Source: Pseudomonadota bacterium
GTDB taxonomy: Bacteria > Pseudomonadota > Alphaproteobacteria > Sphingomonadales > Sphingomonadaceae
DNA length: 64,000 nucleotides
Assembly (NCBI GenBank): GCA_023394965.1
Contig: JAEWZX010000037.1
Location: 23,456-87,455, forward strand
Direction of reading: 5' to 3'
Shown here: positions 8,684-15,942 of the stretch, in pieces
Numbering within the stretch: the first letter of the stretch is position 1
Layout of the letters: every line of letters begins with the position of its first letter
Notes under the pieces: generated by a model
Database searches by the model: none
Told to the model about the DNA's origin: nothing
The model's input: the letters and a program-made list of their open reading frames with translations, nothing else
Program-made: the position numbers and the translations under genes

Positions 8684-9796
8684 ATGAAAACCCGTGCCGC
8701 CGTCGCCTTCGCCCCGAAGCAGCCGCTTGAAATCGTGGAGCTCGATCTGGAGGGCCCCAAAGCCGGCGAAGTGCTTGTAGAAATCATGGCAACCGGCATC
8801 TGCCACACCGATGCCTACACGCTCGACGGTCTCGACAGCGAAGGGATATTCCCCAGCGTGCTGGGCCATGAAGGCGCCGGGATCGTGCGCGAAGTCGGCG
8901 CCGGGGTTACCAGCGTTGTGCCCGGCGACCATGTGATCCCGCTCTACACCCCAGAATGCCGTCAATGTAAAAGCTGCCTTTCTGGCAAGACCAACCTGTG
9001 CACCGCGATCCGGGCGACTCAGGGCAAGGGGCTGATGCCCGACGGCACTACGCGCTTTTCCTACAAGGGTGAGCCGATTTTCCACTATATGGGGTGTTCG
9101 ACCTTCTCGAATTTCACCGTCCTTCCCGAAATCGCGGTCGCCAAGATTCGCGAAGACGCACCGTTCAAAACCAGTTGTTACATCGGCTGCGGCGTTACTA
9201 CAGGTGTCGGGGCGGTGACCAACACGGCCAAGGTCCAGGTTGGCGACAATGTCGTGGTCTTCGGTCTCGGCGGTATCGGGCTCAACGTCATTCAGGGCGC
9301 GCGGCTTGCGGGCGCCGGCATGATCGTCGGCATCGACATCAATTCTGACCGTGAGGAATGGGGCCGGAAGTTCGGCATGACGCACTTCCTCAACACGAAG
9401 GGCATGAGTCGCGACGAGGTGGTCGCCAAAGTCGTCGAAATGACAAGCGGCGGGGCTGACTACACCTTCGATTGCACTGGCAACACCGAAGTCATGCGCA
9501 CCGCGCTAGAGGCGTGCCATCGCGGCTGGGGCACCAGCATCGTCATCGGCGTGGCCGAAGCGGGCAAGGAAATCTCCACTCGCCCGTTCCAGTTGGTGAC
9601 TGGTCGCAACTGGCGCGGTACTGCCTTCGGCGGGGCCAAGGGGCGGACCGATGTGCCCAAAATCGTCGATTGGTACATGGATGGGAAGATCGATATCGAC
9701 CCGATGATCACTCACGTCCTGAGCCTTGAGGAGATCAACAAGGGGTTCGACCTGATGCATGCAGGCGAAAGTATCCGCAGCGTGGTGGTGTTCTGA
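8684..9796 (+). CDS. adhC: S-(hydroxymethyl)glutathione dehydrogenase / class III alcohol dehydrogenase
   Basis: Oxidises S-hydroxymethylglutathione, formed from formaldehyde and GSH, to S-formylglutathione with NAD+. The protein has 370 residues. The catalytic-zinc region GICHTDAYTLDG (near 44) and GHEGAGIVREVG are present. The structural zinc loop CRQCKSCLSGKTNLC supplies four cysteines, and the nucleotide-binding loop reads VFGLGGIGLNVIQGARLAGA. The segment IRATQGKGLMPDGTTRFS is typical of class III enzymes. The ATG at 8684 is preferred over an upstream in-frame GTG at 8651. The stop overlaps the start of scoA by one base, so translation is probably coupled; fghA, the next enzyme of the route, is three genes on. 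Confidence 0.96.
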   Translation: MKTRAAVAFAPKQPLEIVELDLEGPKAGEVLVEIMATGICHTDAYTLDGLDSEGIFPSVLGHEGAGIVREVGAGVTSVVPGDHVIPLYTPECRQCKSCLSGKTNLCTAIRATQGKGLMPDGTTRFSYKGEPIFHYMGCSTFSNFTVLPEIAVAKIREDAPFKTSCYIGCGVTTGVGAVTNTAKVQVGDNVVVFGLGGIGLNVIQGARLAGAGMIVGIDINSDREEWGRKFGMTHFLNTKGMSRDEVVAKVVEMTSGGADYTFDCTGNTEVMRTALEACHRGWGTSIVIGVAEAGKEISTRPFQLVTGRNWRGTAFGGAKGRTDVPKIVDWYMDGKIDIDPMITHVLSLEEINKGFDLMHAGESIRSVVVF

Positions 9797-10521
9797 TGGC
9801 GGGTAAAATATATTCTGATGCCGCAGCAGCGCTCGATGGCGTTCTTCATGACGATATGCTGATCGCCAGCGGCGGCTTTGGTCTCTGCGGGATTCCCGAG
9901 CGCCTGCTGACCGCGATCCGCGACAGTGGAGTGAAGAACCTCACCTTTGCCAGCAACAATGCCGGTATCGACAATGAAGGCATCGGCATGCTGCTGCGGA
10001 CGCAGCAGGTGAAGAAGATGATCTCGTCTTACGTCGGCGAGAACAAGGAGTTCGAACGCCAATTCCTCTCGGGCGAGCTCGAGGTCGAGTTCTGCCCGCA
10101 GGGCACGCTCGCCGAGCGCATGCGCGCTGGTGGAGCGGGTATTCCCGGGTTCTACACCAAGACCGGCGTTGGCACGCAGGTCGCCGAAGGGAAGGAGCAC
10201 AAGGAGTTCGCCAATCGCGATGGGGTGGTGGAAACTTTCATCCTCGAGCGGGGCATCTTTGCCGACCTTTCGATCGTGAAGGCCTGGAAGGCCGACGAAA
10301 CGGGTAACCTCGTCTTCCGTAAAACGGCACGCAATTTCAATCTGCCGGCGGCGACCTGCGGCAAGGTCTGCGTGGTTGAAGTAGAAGAGATAGTGCCTAC
10401 GGGCAGCCTTGATCCCGACAGCATCCATCTGCCGGGTGTCTACGTCCAGCGTATGATCGTGGGCGCGCCTTACGACAAGAAGATTGAATTCGTGACGACC
10501 CGTGAGAGAGAGGCCATATAA
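9796..10521 (+). CDS. scoA: 3-oxoacid (succinyl-CoA:acetoacetate-type) CoA-transferase subunit A
   Basis: 241 residues, family I CoA-transferase alpha subunit. Typical blocks are MLIASGGFGLCGIPERLLTA, LTFASNNAGIDNEGIGML, the glycine-rich GELEVEFCPQGTLAERMRAGGAGIPGFYT and LVFRKTARNFN. With subunit B it would transfer CoA between succinyl-CoA and a 3-oxoacid such as acetoacetate or 3-oxoadipate. It starts within the stop codon of adhC and ends within the start codon of scoB. Its placement inside a formaldehyde operon is unusual. Substrate cannot be read from sequence. Confidence 0.93.
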   Translation: MAGKIYSDAAAALDGVLHDDMLIASGGFGLCGIPERLLTAIRDSGVKNLTFASNNAGIDNEGIGMLLRTQQVKKMISSYVGENKEFERQFLSGELEVEFCPQGTLAERMRAGGAGIPGFYTKTGVGTQVAEGKEHKEFANRDGVVETFILERGIFADLSIVKAWKADETGNLVFRKTARNFNLPAATCGKVCVVEVEEIVPTGSLDPDSIHLPGVYVQRMIVGAPYDKKIEFVTTREREAI

Positions 10522-11162
10522 TGGGCTGGGATCGGAACCAAATGGCTGCCCGCGCGGCCCGTGAGCTGGAAGACGGGTATTACGTCAATCTCGGCATTGG
10601 CATCCCGACGCTGGTTGCCAACCACATTCCCGAAGGCATGCATGTGACGCTGCAGAGCGAGAATGGCATGCTCGGTATCGGACCTTTTCCCTATCCCGAC
10701 GAGGTTGATGCCGACCTGATCAACGCAGGCAAGCAGACCATCAGCGAACTTCCGCACAGTGCCTATTTCGATAGCGCAGCGAGCTTTGCGATGATCCGCG
10801 GCGGCCACATCGACCTGACCGTACTGGGTGCTATGGAAGTCGCCGAGAATGGAGATATCGCCAACTGGATGATCCCGGGCAAAATGATCAAGGGTATGGG
10901 CGGTGCGATGGATCTCGTCGCCGGTGTGAAGAAGATCATCGTGGTGATGGAACACACGGCCAAGGACGGCAGCCCTAAGTTCATCCCAGCCTGCACTCTG
11001 CCGCTGACAGGGCAGAATGTGGTCGATATGATCGTCACCGACCTTGCTGTGTTTCAGCGGCTCGATCACGACAGCGCGTTCCGCCTGATCGAACTGGCGC
11101 CGGGCGTGACGGCGGAGGAAGTCGCCGAAAAGACGACGGCAAAATACGAAGTCGCGCTTTGA
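10521..11162 (+). CDS. scoB: 3-oxoacid CoA-transferase subunit B
   Basis: 213 residues. The catalytic glutamate lies in the family signature LQSENGMLGIGPFP (about residues 48-61); it forms the glutamyl-CoA thioester in family I enzymes. GYYVNLGIGIPTLVANHIP, GGHIDLTVLGAMEV, DLVAGVKKIIVVMEH and CTLPLTGQNVVDMIVTDLAVF also match. Its ATG overlaps the scoA stop codon by one base, as expected for an obligate heteromer. The start of fghA lies within a few bases of its stop codon. Confidence 0.93.
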   Translation: MGWDRNQMAARAARELEDGYYVNLGIGIPTLVANHIPEGMHVTLQSENGMLGIGPFPYPDEVDADLINAGKQTISELPHSAYFDSAASFAMIRGGHIDLTVLGAMEVAENGDIANWMIPGKMIKGMGGAMDLVAGVKKIIVVMEHTAKDGSPKFIPACTLPLTGQNVVDMIVTDLAVFQRLDHDSAFRLIELAPGVTAEEVAEKTTAKYEVAL

Positions 11163-11164
11163 CC

Positions 11165-12010
11165 ATGGCTGCAGCGCTGGAGACGGTCGAGGAGCATCGC
11201 TGCCACGGCGGGGTGCAGGGTGTTTATCGCCATAACTCCAGCGCTACCGGCACGCCGATGACTTTCTCCGTCTTCGTGCCCGAACATGAAGATGCTGCGA
11301 AGCTGCCGGTATTGTGGTTCCTTGCGGGCCTGACGTGTACCCATGCAAACGTTACCGAAAAGGGCGAGTATCGCGCCGCCTGTGCCGAGCACGGCGTGAT
11401 CTTCGTCGCCCCTGATACCTCGCCCCGCGGCGAGGGCGTGCCCGACCACGAAGGGTATGATTTCGGACAGGGCGCGGGCTTTTATGTCGACGCGACACAA
11501 GATCCATGGGCCGACCATTTCCAGATGAGCAGCTATGTCGAGCAGGAATTGCCTGCCTTGCTGGCCGACCATTTTCCGGTCGATATGGATCGGCAAGGCA
11601 TCACTGGCCATTCGATGGGCGGTCATGGTGCGCTGACCGTGGGTTTGCGAAATCCTGCTCGTTTTCGGTCGATAAGTGCCTTTTCGCCTATCGTTAGCCC
11701 TCTGGCATGTCCGTGGGGAGAGAAGGCGCTGACCGGCTATCTCGGTTCCGACCGCGCAGCATGGCGGGAATACGACGCCTGCGCGCTCATTGAAGATGGC
11801 GCGCGGGTCGATGCGCTGCTGGTCGATCAGGGGCTAGCGGACGATTTCCTCGAAAGCCAGCTCAAGACTGACTTGTTGGCGAAAGTGTGCGAGGCGACAG
11901 GCATTCCTGCCAATATCCGCATGCAGCCGGGCTATGACCACTCCTATTACTTCATTTCGACGTTCCTGGCGGATCACGTCGCTTGGCATGCGGAACGCCT
12001 GCGCCGCTGA
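11165..12010 (+). CDS. fghA: S-formylglutathione hydrolase
   Basis: Esterase-D-type alpha/beta hydrolase that releases formate and GSH from S-formylglutathione, completing the route begun by adhC. The protein has 281 residues. The oxyanion region is VLWFLAGLTCTHANVTEKG, the nucleophile elbow is GHSMGGHGAL (Ser about 145), and the catalytic His lies in PGYDHSYYF near the C-terminus; DQGLADDFL probably carries the Asp. The ATG at 11165 is chosen. A TTG at 11159 overlapping the scoB stop is an alternative. Confidence 0.95.
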   Translation: MAAALETVEEHRCHGGVQGVYRHNSSATGTPMTFSVFVPEHEDAAKLPVLWFLAGLTCTHANVTEKGEYRAACAEHGVIFVAPDTSPRGEGVPDHEGYDFGQGAGFYVDATQDPWADHFQMSSYVEQELPALLADHFPVDMDRQGITGHSMGGHGALTVGLRNPARFRSISAFSPIVSPLACPWGEKALTGYLGSDRAAWREYDACALIEDGARVDALLVDQGLADDFLESQLKTDLLAKVCEATGIPANIRMQPGYDHSYYFISTFLADHVAWHAERLRR

Positions 12011-12060
12011 TATCTCGGCAGTAACGGGATAATACCCGCATGCCCGCGCGTTGAAAAACC

Positions 12061-12576
12061 ATGTTTACCGACAATACCTGGTTCGATATTATCCTGCGGG
12101 GCGTTCTTTTGTCTGTTGCGGCGATCGGATGGATCGTTGTGCTGATCCGCATCAACGGCCTGCGCTCGCTGTCCAAGATGACCAATTTCGACTTTGTGAT
12201 GACGATTGCGCTCGGCAGTCTGGTCGCCGGCGCGGCACAGGCGGGCGATTGGCCAGGCTTCGCCCAGGCAATGATGGCAATGGTTGGTCTCTTCGTGGTG
12301 CAATATACAGCGGCGCGCCTGCGCAAGTCGTCCAATACGGTGGAGGGCGTGATGCAGAACGATCCAGTTTTTCTGATGCGCGACGGCGAATTTTTCGAAG
12401 ATGCGCTCACTTCGACCCGGGTGGCGAAGAGCGACCTGATCGCCAAACTACGTGAGGCCAATGTGCTCGATCTGTCGGAAGTCCGCGCCGTGGTGTTGGA
12501 GACCACAGGAGATGTCTCTGTGCTGCATGGCGAGCGTCTGCAGGAGACGCTGATCGCTGGTGTGCGACGGATTTAA
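12061..12576 (+). CDS. DUF421 (YetF-type) membrane protein
   Basis: 171 residues. Three hydrophobic segments fill the first 85 residues, with the family stretch LRSLSKMTNFDFVMTIALGSL on the inner side. A cytosolic domain follows (GVMQNDPVFLMRDGEFFEDALTSTRVAKSDLIAKLREANVLDLSEVRAVVLETTGDVSVL). This is the layout of DUF421/YetF proteins, whose function is not settled. Its TAA stop overlaps the stop of the convergent transporter gene. Confidence 0.88.
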   Translation: MFTDNTWFDIILRGVLLSVAAIGWIVVLIRINGLRSLSKMTNFDFVMTIALGSLVAGAAQAGDWPGFAQAMMAMVGLFVVQYTAARLRKSSNTVEGVMQNDPVFLMRDGEFFEDALTSTRVAKSDLIAKLREANVLDLSEVRAVVLETTGDVSVLHGERLQETLIAGVRRI

Positions 12577-13256
12577 CGGCGGTCGAGCCAGCGGGCGAAG
12601 GCGACGCCGCCCGTAATCAGGAACGGCACGAGCACGAAGCTGAGCGCGACCTTTGCCAGTACTTGGCCGATTAGCAGATTGGTGATTTCGAACTGGCCGT
12701 AGAATGCCAGTGTGATGAAGATCACCGAATCGATCGCTTGACTGAGTGCGGAAGCGATGGCGCCCCTCAGCATGAGCGACACAGTAGATGCGCCCTCGGA
12801 AGATCCACGCAGCCGTGTGAAGATCCAGACATTGAGCAGCAACGAGACGATATATGCGGCCGGACCGGCCATCCACACACGCCACAACGTCGCATGCACG
12901 CGTTCGAAAGCAGCGAGATCTTCACCACGGAACTGCGTCATCTCCACAGAGGCGGGCAGGTTGAGCACCAGCTGCATCAGCAAGGATGCCAGCAGCAACG
13001 GCAAAAAGCCCCACCAGACGATCCGATTGGCGAGCTTCTCGCCGTAAAGCTGCGCGATAGTGCTGGAAATCACAACCAGCAGCAGAAATGAGAAGATGCC
13101 CGATTCGACTGCGAGATCGGTCGGCCACAGCTGCACCTGCTTGAAGGCCAGAACTCCCGCCAGCACGGTCATCCCACCGTAGACAAGGGTGTAAACGAAC
13201 AGGCCCAATGGCATGGCGGCAGCGGCAAGCCGGGTTTCGTTGGCGGGCTGGTTCAT
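12573..13256 (-). CDS. Queuosine precursor transporter, VUT/YhhQ family
   Basis: 227 residues with about six membrane segments. Family blocks are FVYTLVYGGMTVLAGVLAFKQV, the conserved SSTIAQLYGEKLANRIVW and the second-half SALSQAIDSVIFITLAFYG. Members import preQ0/preQ1 for queuosine synthesis. The ATG at 13256 is divergent from nupC. The stop codon overlaps that of the DUF421 gene by four bases. Confidence 0.88.
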   Translation of the reverse strand: MNQPANETRLAAAAMPLGLFVYTLVYGGMTVLAGVLAFKQVQLWPTDLAVESGIFSFLLLVVISSTIAQLYGEKLANRIVWWGFLPLLLASLLMQLVLNLPASVEMTQFRGEDLAAFERVHATLWRVWMAGPAAYIVSLLLNVWIFTRLRGSSEGASTVSLMLRGAIASALSQAIDSVIFITLAFYGQFEITNLLIGQVLAKVALSFVLVPFLITGGVAFARWLDRR

Positions 13257-13382
13257 GCGTTGGCCTTTACAGGATCGGGGACGGCGGAGCAGTTTGGCGA
13301 CCCAGCAAATTGACTATTGCGTCTTCGCGCGCAAGACAGCGCTTGATTTCATCCGCAACTTGTCCTTGCTAAAGGGAACCTC

Positions 13383-14729
13383 ATGTCGCCCATACTGATC
13401 AATCTCGCCGGTATTCTGGCGATCCTGCTGATCGCGTTCCTTTTGTCGACGGGCAAGCGTCGCATCAAGTTGCGTGTGGTCGGCGCTGCGTTTGCCCTGC
13501 AGGCGCTGATGGCCTTACTGGTTTTGCGGACGCCCTGGGGTGTGCAACTTATCCAGGCAATGTCGAACGGTGTGATCGCGCTGCTTGATTATTCGAAGGT
13601 CGGAATCGAAGCGGTCTTCGGGTCAATGGATGACAATCCCTTTACCAATACCTTCCTCATAGCGGCTCTGCCAGTCATCGTTTTCTTCGCGGCAATCGTT
13701 TCGATTCTGTATCACTGGGGTATCATGCAGAGGCTGGTCCGCTGGGTCGGCGGTGCGATCGGGTGGATTACCGGCATCAGCAAGGTCGAGGCGCTGGGTA
13801 GCGCGGCCAACATCTTCGTAGGGCAGTCCGAAAGTCCGCTGGTCGTGCGGCCCTATCTTGCAGCACTTACTCCGAGCCGCCTTTTCACGCTGATGGCGGT
13901 GGGTATGGCGGGCGTCGCTGGCACTATTCTGGCCGCTTATGCCAGTTTTATCGGCGCAGAGGCAGTTCCGTTCCTGCTCGCTGCCGCCTTCATGTCGGCT
14001 CCGGGTGGGATTCTGATGGCCAAGATCATCATGCCGGATGACGATAGCGTTTTGGCCCGCGATGCAGCCGAAATGTCAGGGGTGGATCCGGAAGATCGGA
14101 TCGTTCTTCCGCAGACCCGGATCAGCGCGGAAGGCCCGGCCGCCCTGACCGAGGGCGGCAAGCCTCATGAAGTCGAAGTCGCAGAAACATTCGAAGAGGG
14201 TCACAAACCTGCCAATGTCATAGAGGCTGCCGCACAAGGTACACAAACCGGCGTGAAGCTCGCGGTTGCCGTCGGTGCGATGGTAATGGTGTTCGTGGCG
14301 CTTGTTGCCCTTGCTAACGGCATTCTTGGTGGAATAGGTGGTTGGTTCGGCTATCCCGATGTCAGCTTCCAGCAATTGCTGGGCTTTGTTTTTGCCCCGG
14401 TCATGTATCTGATCGGTATCCCTTGGGAACAGGCTGGCGCCGCTGGCGGTCTGTTCGGCACCAAGATCGTGCTTAACGAGTTCGTGGCATTTATCGAATT
14501 GGGTAATATCGAGGCGACTACGCTGACAGATCGCAGCCGTGCGATAATCACCTTCGCCTTGTGCGGGTTTGCAAATTTCAGTTCCATCGCCATCCAGATG
14601 GCCGTCACTGGAGGGCTGGCACCCAACCAAAGGCCAGTTATCGCCAAGCTCGGCCTTCGCGCCCTTGCTGCAGGTTCACTTGCCAATCTGATGAGCGCGG
14701 CGCTGGCGGGTCTTTTCCTGCCATATTAA
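13383..14729 (+). CDS. nupC: Concentrative nucleoside transporter, NupC/CNT family
   Basis: 448 residues, inner-membrane nucleoside:cation symporter. The N-terminal Nucleos_tra2_N region (LRVVGAAFALQALMALLVLRT) and the gate region GSAANIFVGQSESPLVVRPYL contain the G-Q-S-E-S nucleoside-site motif. The C-terminal part includes KIVLNEFVAFIELG and FALCGFANFSSIAIQ, with the conserved FANFSS motif. A hydrophilic insertion of about 60 residues (roughly 222-285) separates the halves. GGGAA precedes the ATG. The downstream oxygenase starts 13 bases after the stop. Confidence 0.93.
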   Translation: MSPILINLAGILAILLIAFLLSTGKRRIKLRVVGAAFALQALMALLVLRTPWGVQLIQAMSNGVIALLDYSKVGIEAVFGSMDDNPFTNTFLIAALPVIVFFAAIVSILYHWGIMQRLVRWVGGAIGWITGISKVEALGSAANIFVGQSESPLVVRPYLAALTPSRLFTLMAVGMAGVAGTILAAYASFIGAEAVPFLLAAAFMSAPGGILMAKIIMPDDDSVLARDAAEMSGVDPEDRIVLPQTRISAEGPAALTEGGKPHEVEVAETFEEGHKPANVIEAAAQGTQTGVKLAVAVGAMVMVFVALVALANGILGGIGGWFGYPDVSFQQLLGFVFAPVMYLIGIPWEQAGAAGGLFGTKIVLNEFVAFIELGNIEATTLTDRSRAIITFALCGFANFSSIAIQMAVTGGLAPNQRPVIAKLGLRALAAGSLANLMSAALAGLFLPY

Positions 14730-14742
14730 AAGGCTGCTCGTT

Positions 14743-15684
14743 ATGAACGATTCGACTATCGATATTGCGGTTGTGTCACTCGCCAAGCCGCTGGACAGCA
14801 TCGCCGAGGAACTGGGACAGAGTTTCGAAGCGTATGGCTTCGCCGTTATCCGTGATCACGGCATTCCGCATGATTTAATCGAACGTGCGGAGATTCTGTC
14901 GAAAGAGTTCTTTGCGCTGCCCGAAGATGTGAAGAACGCATATCACATTCCCGGTACTGGCGGGGCCAGAGGCTATACGCCCTTCGGCACAGAAAAGGCC
15001 AAGGATGCCGAGGTCCATGATCTGAAGGAGTTCTGGCATGTCGGACGCGAACTGCCAGAAGGCCATGATCTGGCAGATTATATGGCAGACAATGTCTGGC
15101 CGACCGAGATTGCCGACTTCCGCGACACTTTTCTGAAACTCTATGCCGCTTTCGAAAAAGCTGGAGGCAGGGTTCTGGAAGGCATAGCGCTCCACTTGGG
15201 CCTGCCACGTGACTTCTTCGCTTCCACTGTAAAGGACGGCAATTCGGTCATGCGTCTCCTGCGCTATCCGCCTTTGGAGGGGGAGGAGGCCGAGGGCGCG
15301 ATCCGGGCGGCAGCCCATGGGGATATCAACACCATCACTCTGCTGCTTGGTGCGGAAGAAGCTGGTTTGGAGTTGCTGACTTCGGACGGGGGCTGGAAAG
15401 CTGTAGCTCCGCCCGAAGGTGCTCTGGTAGTCAATATAGGCGATATGCTGGAGCGACTGACGAACGGCAAATTGCGTTCAACTACCCATAGGGTGGTCAA
15501 TCCACGTGGCGATGCAGCCTATCGGGCTCGCTATTCGATGCCCTTCTTCCTGCATTTCCGACCGGACTATATGATCGAAACTCTGCCGTCCTGTATCGAC
15601 CCGAGCGATCCGTACAATCACCCCGCAGCGATTTCCAGCCACGATTTTCTGATGCAGCGCCTGCGCGAGATAAATCTCGCCTGA
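14743..15684 (+). CDS. Isopenicillin N synthase-like 2-oxoglutarate/Fe(II) oxygenase
   Basis: 313 residues. The N-terminal non-haem dioxygenase block (GQSFEAYGFAVIRDHGIPHDLI) precedes the jelly-roll core. The iron ligands are visible as HGDINTITLLLG (H-x-D, about residue 193) and the distal His in STTHRVVNP (about 247). The 2-oxoglutarate-binding Arg is in RARYSMPFFLHF. The substrate is unknown: such proteins range from antibiotic synthases to amino-acid hydroxylases, and no biosynthetic cluster surrounds it. It probably shares a transcript with nupC, which hints at a nucleoside-related or broad catabolic role, but this is only inference. Confidence 0.87.
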   Translation: MNDSTIDIAVVSLAKPLDSIAEELGQSFEAYGFAVIRDHGIPHDLIERAEILSKEFFALPEDVKNAYHIPGTGGARGYTPFGTEKAKDAEVHDLKEFWHVGRELPEGHDLADYMADNVWPTEIADFRDTFLKLYAAFEKAGGRVLEGIALHLGLPRDFFASTVKDGNSVMRLLRYPPLEGEEAEGAIRAAAHGDINTITLLLGAEEAGLELLTSDGGWKAVAPPEGALVVNIGDMLERLTNGKLRSTTHRVVNPRGDAAYRARYSMPFFLHFRPDYMIETLPSCIDPSDPYNHPAAISSHDFLMQRLREINLA

Positions 15685-15846
15685 TTTGCCGCGGTGCACC
15701 ATTTTGTGCGTTGCAAAAAGACCATAGTTGGGAAAGTTTGTTGCTGTTGCAAAATTGACGCATTCTCCAACATATTGATTTTTATGGGTTAAGTAGCCAG
15801 TTTCGGTTGGTTGCTGGCAGAAGTGTCACGGCTGTCTTGACTCTGT

Positions 15847-15874
15847 CACATTTCCATAGCTTTGCGGAAATGTG
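15847..15874. repeat. 9-bp inverted repeat upstream of the TonB receptor
   Basis: CACATTTCC at 15847-15855 and GGAAATGTG at 15866-15874 form a perfect inverted repeat around a 10-base spacer, about 70 bases before the receptor start. A TTGACT hexamer lies just upstream (about 15836), so the repeat would overlap the spacer and -10 of such a promoter. It may be an operator or a leader hairpin. No regulator can be named from sequence. The rest of this 257-base gap holds two copies of GTTGCAAAA and no gene. Confidence 0.5.
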
Positions 15875-15942
15875 TCCCGCCTAGCGGGGGCTCACCTCTC
15901 GTACTGCAATCCCGCATCAAGAGACTGAAGGGGTCTACTCTG

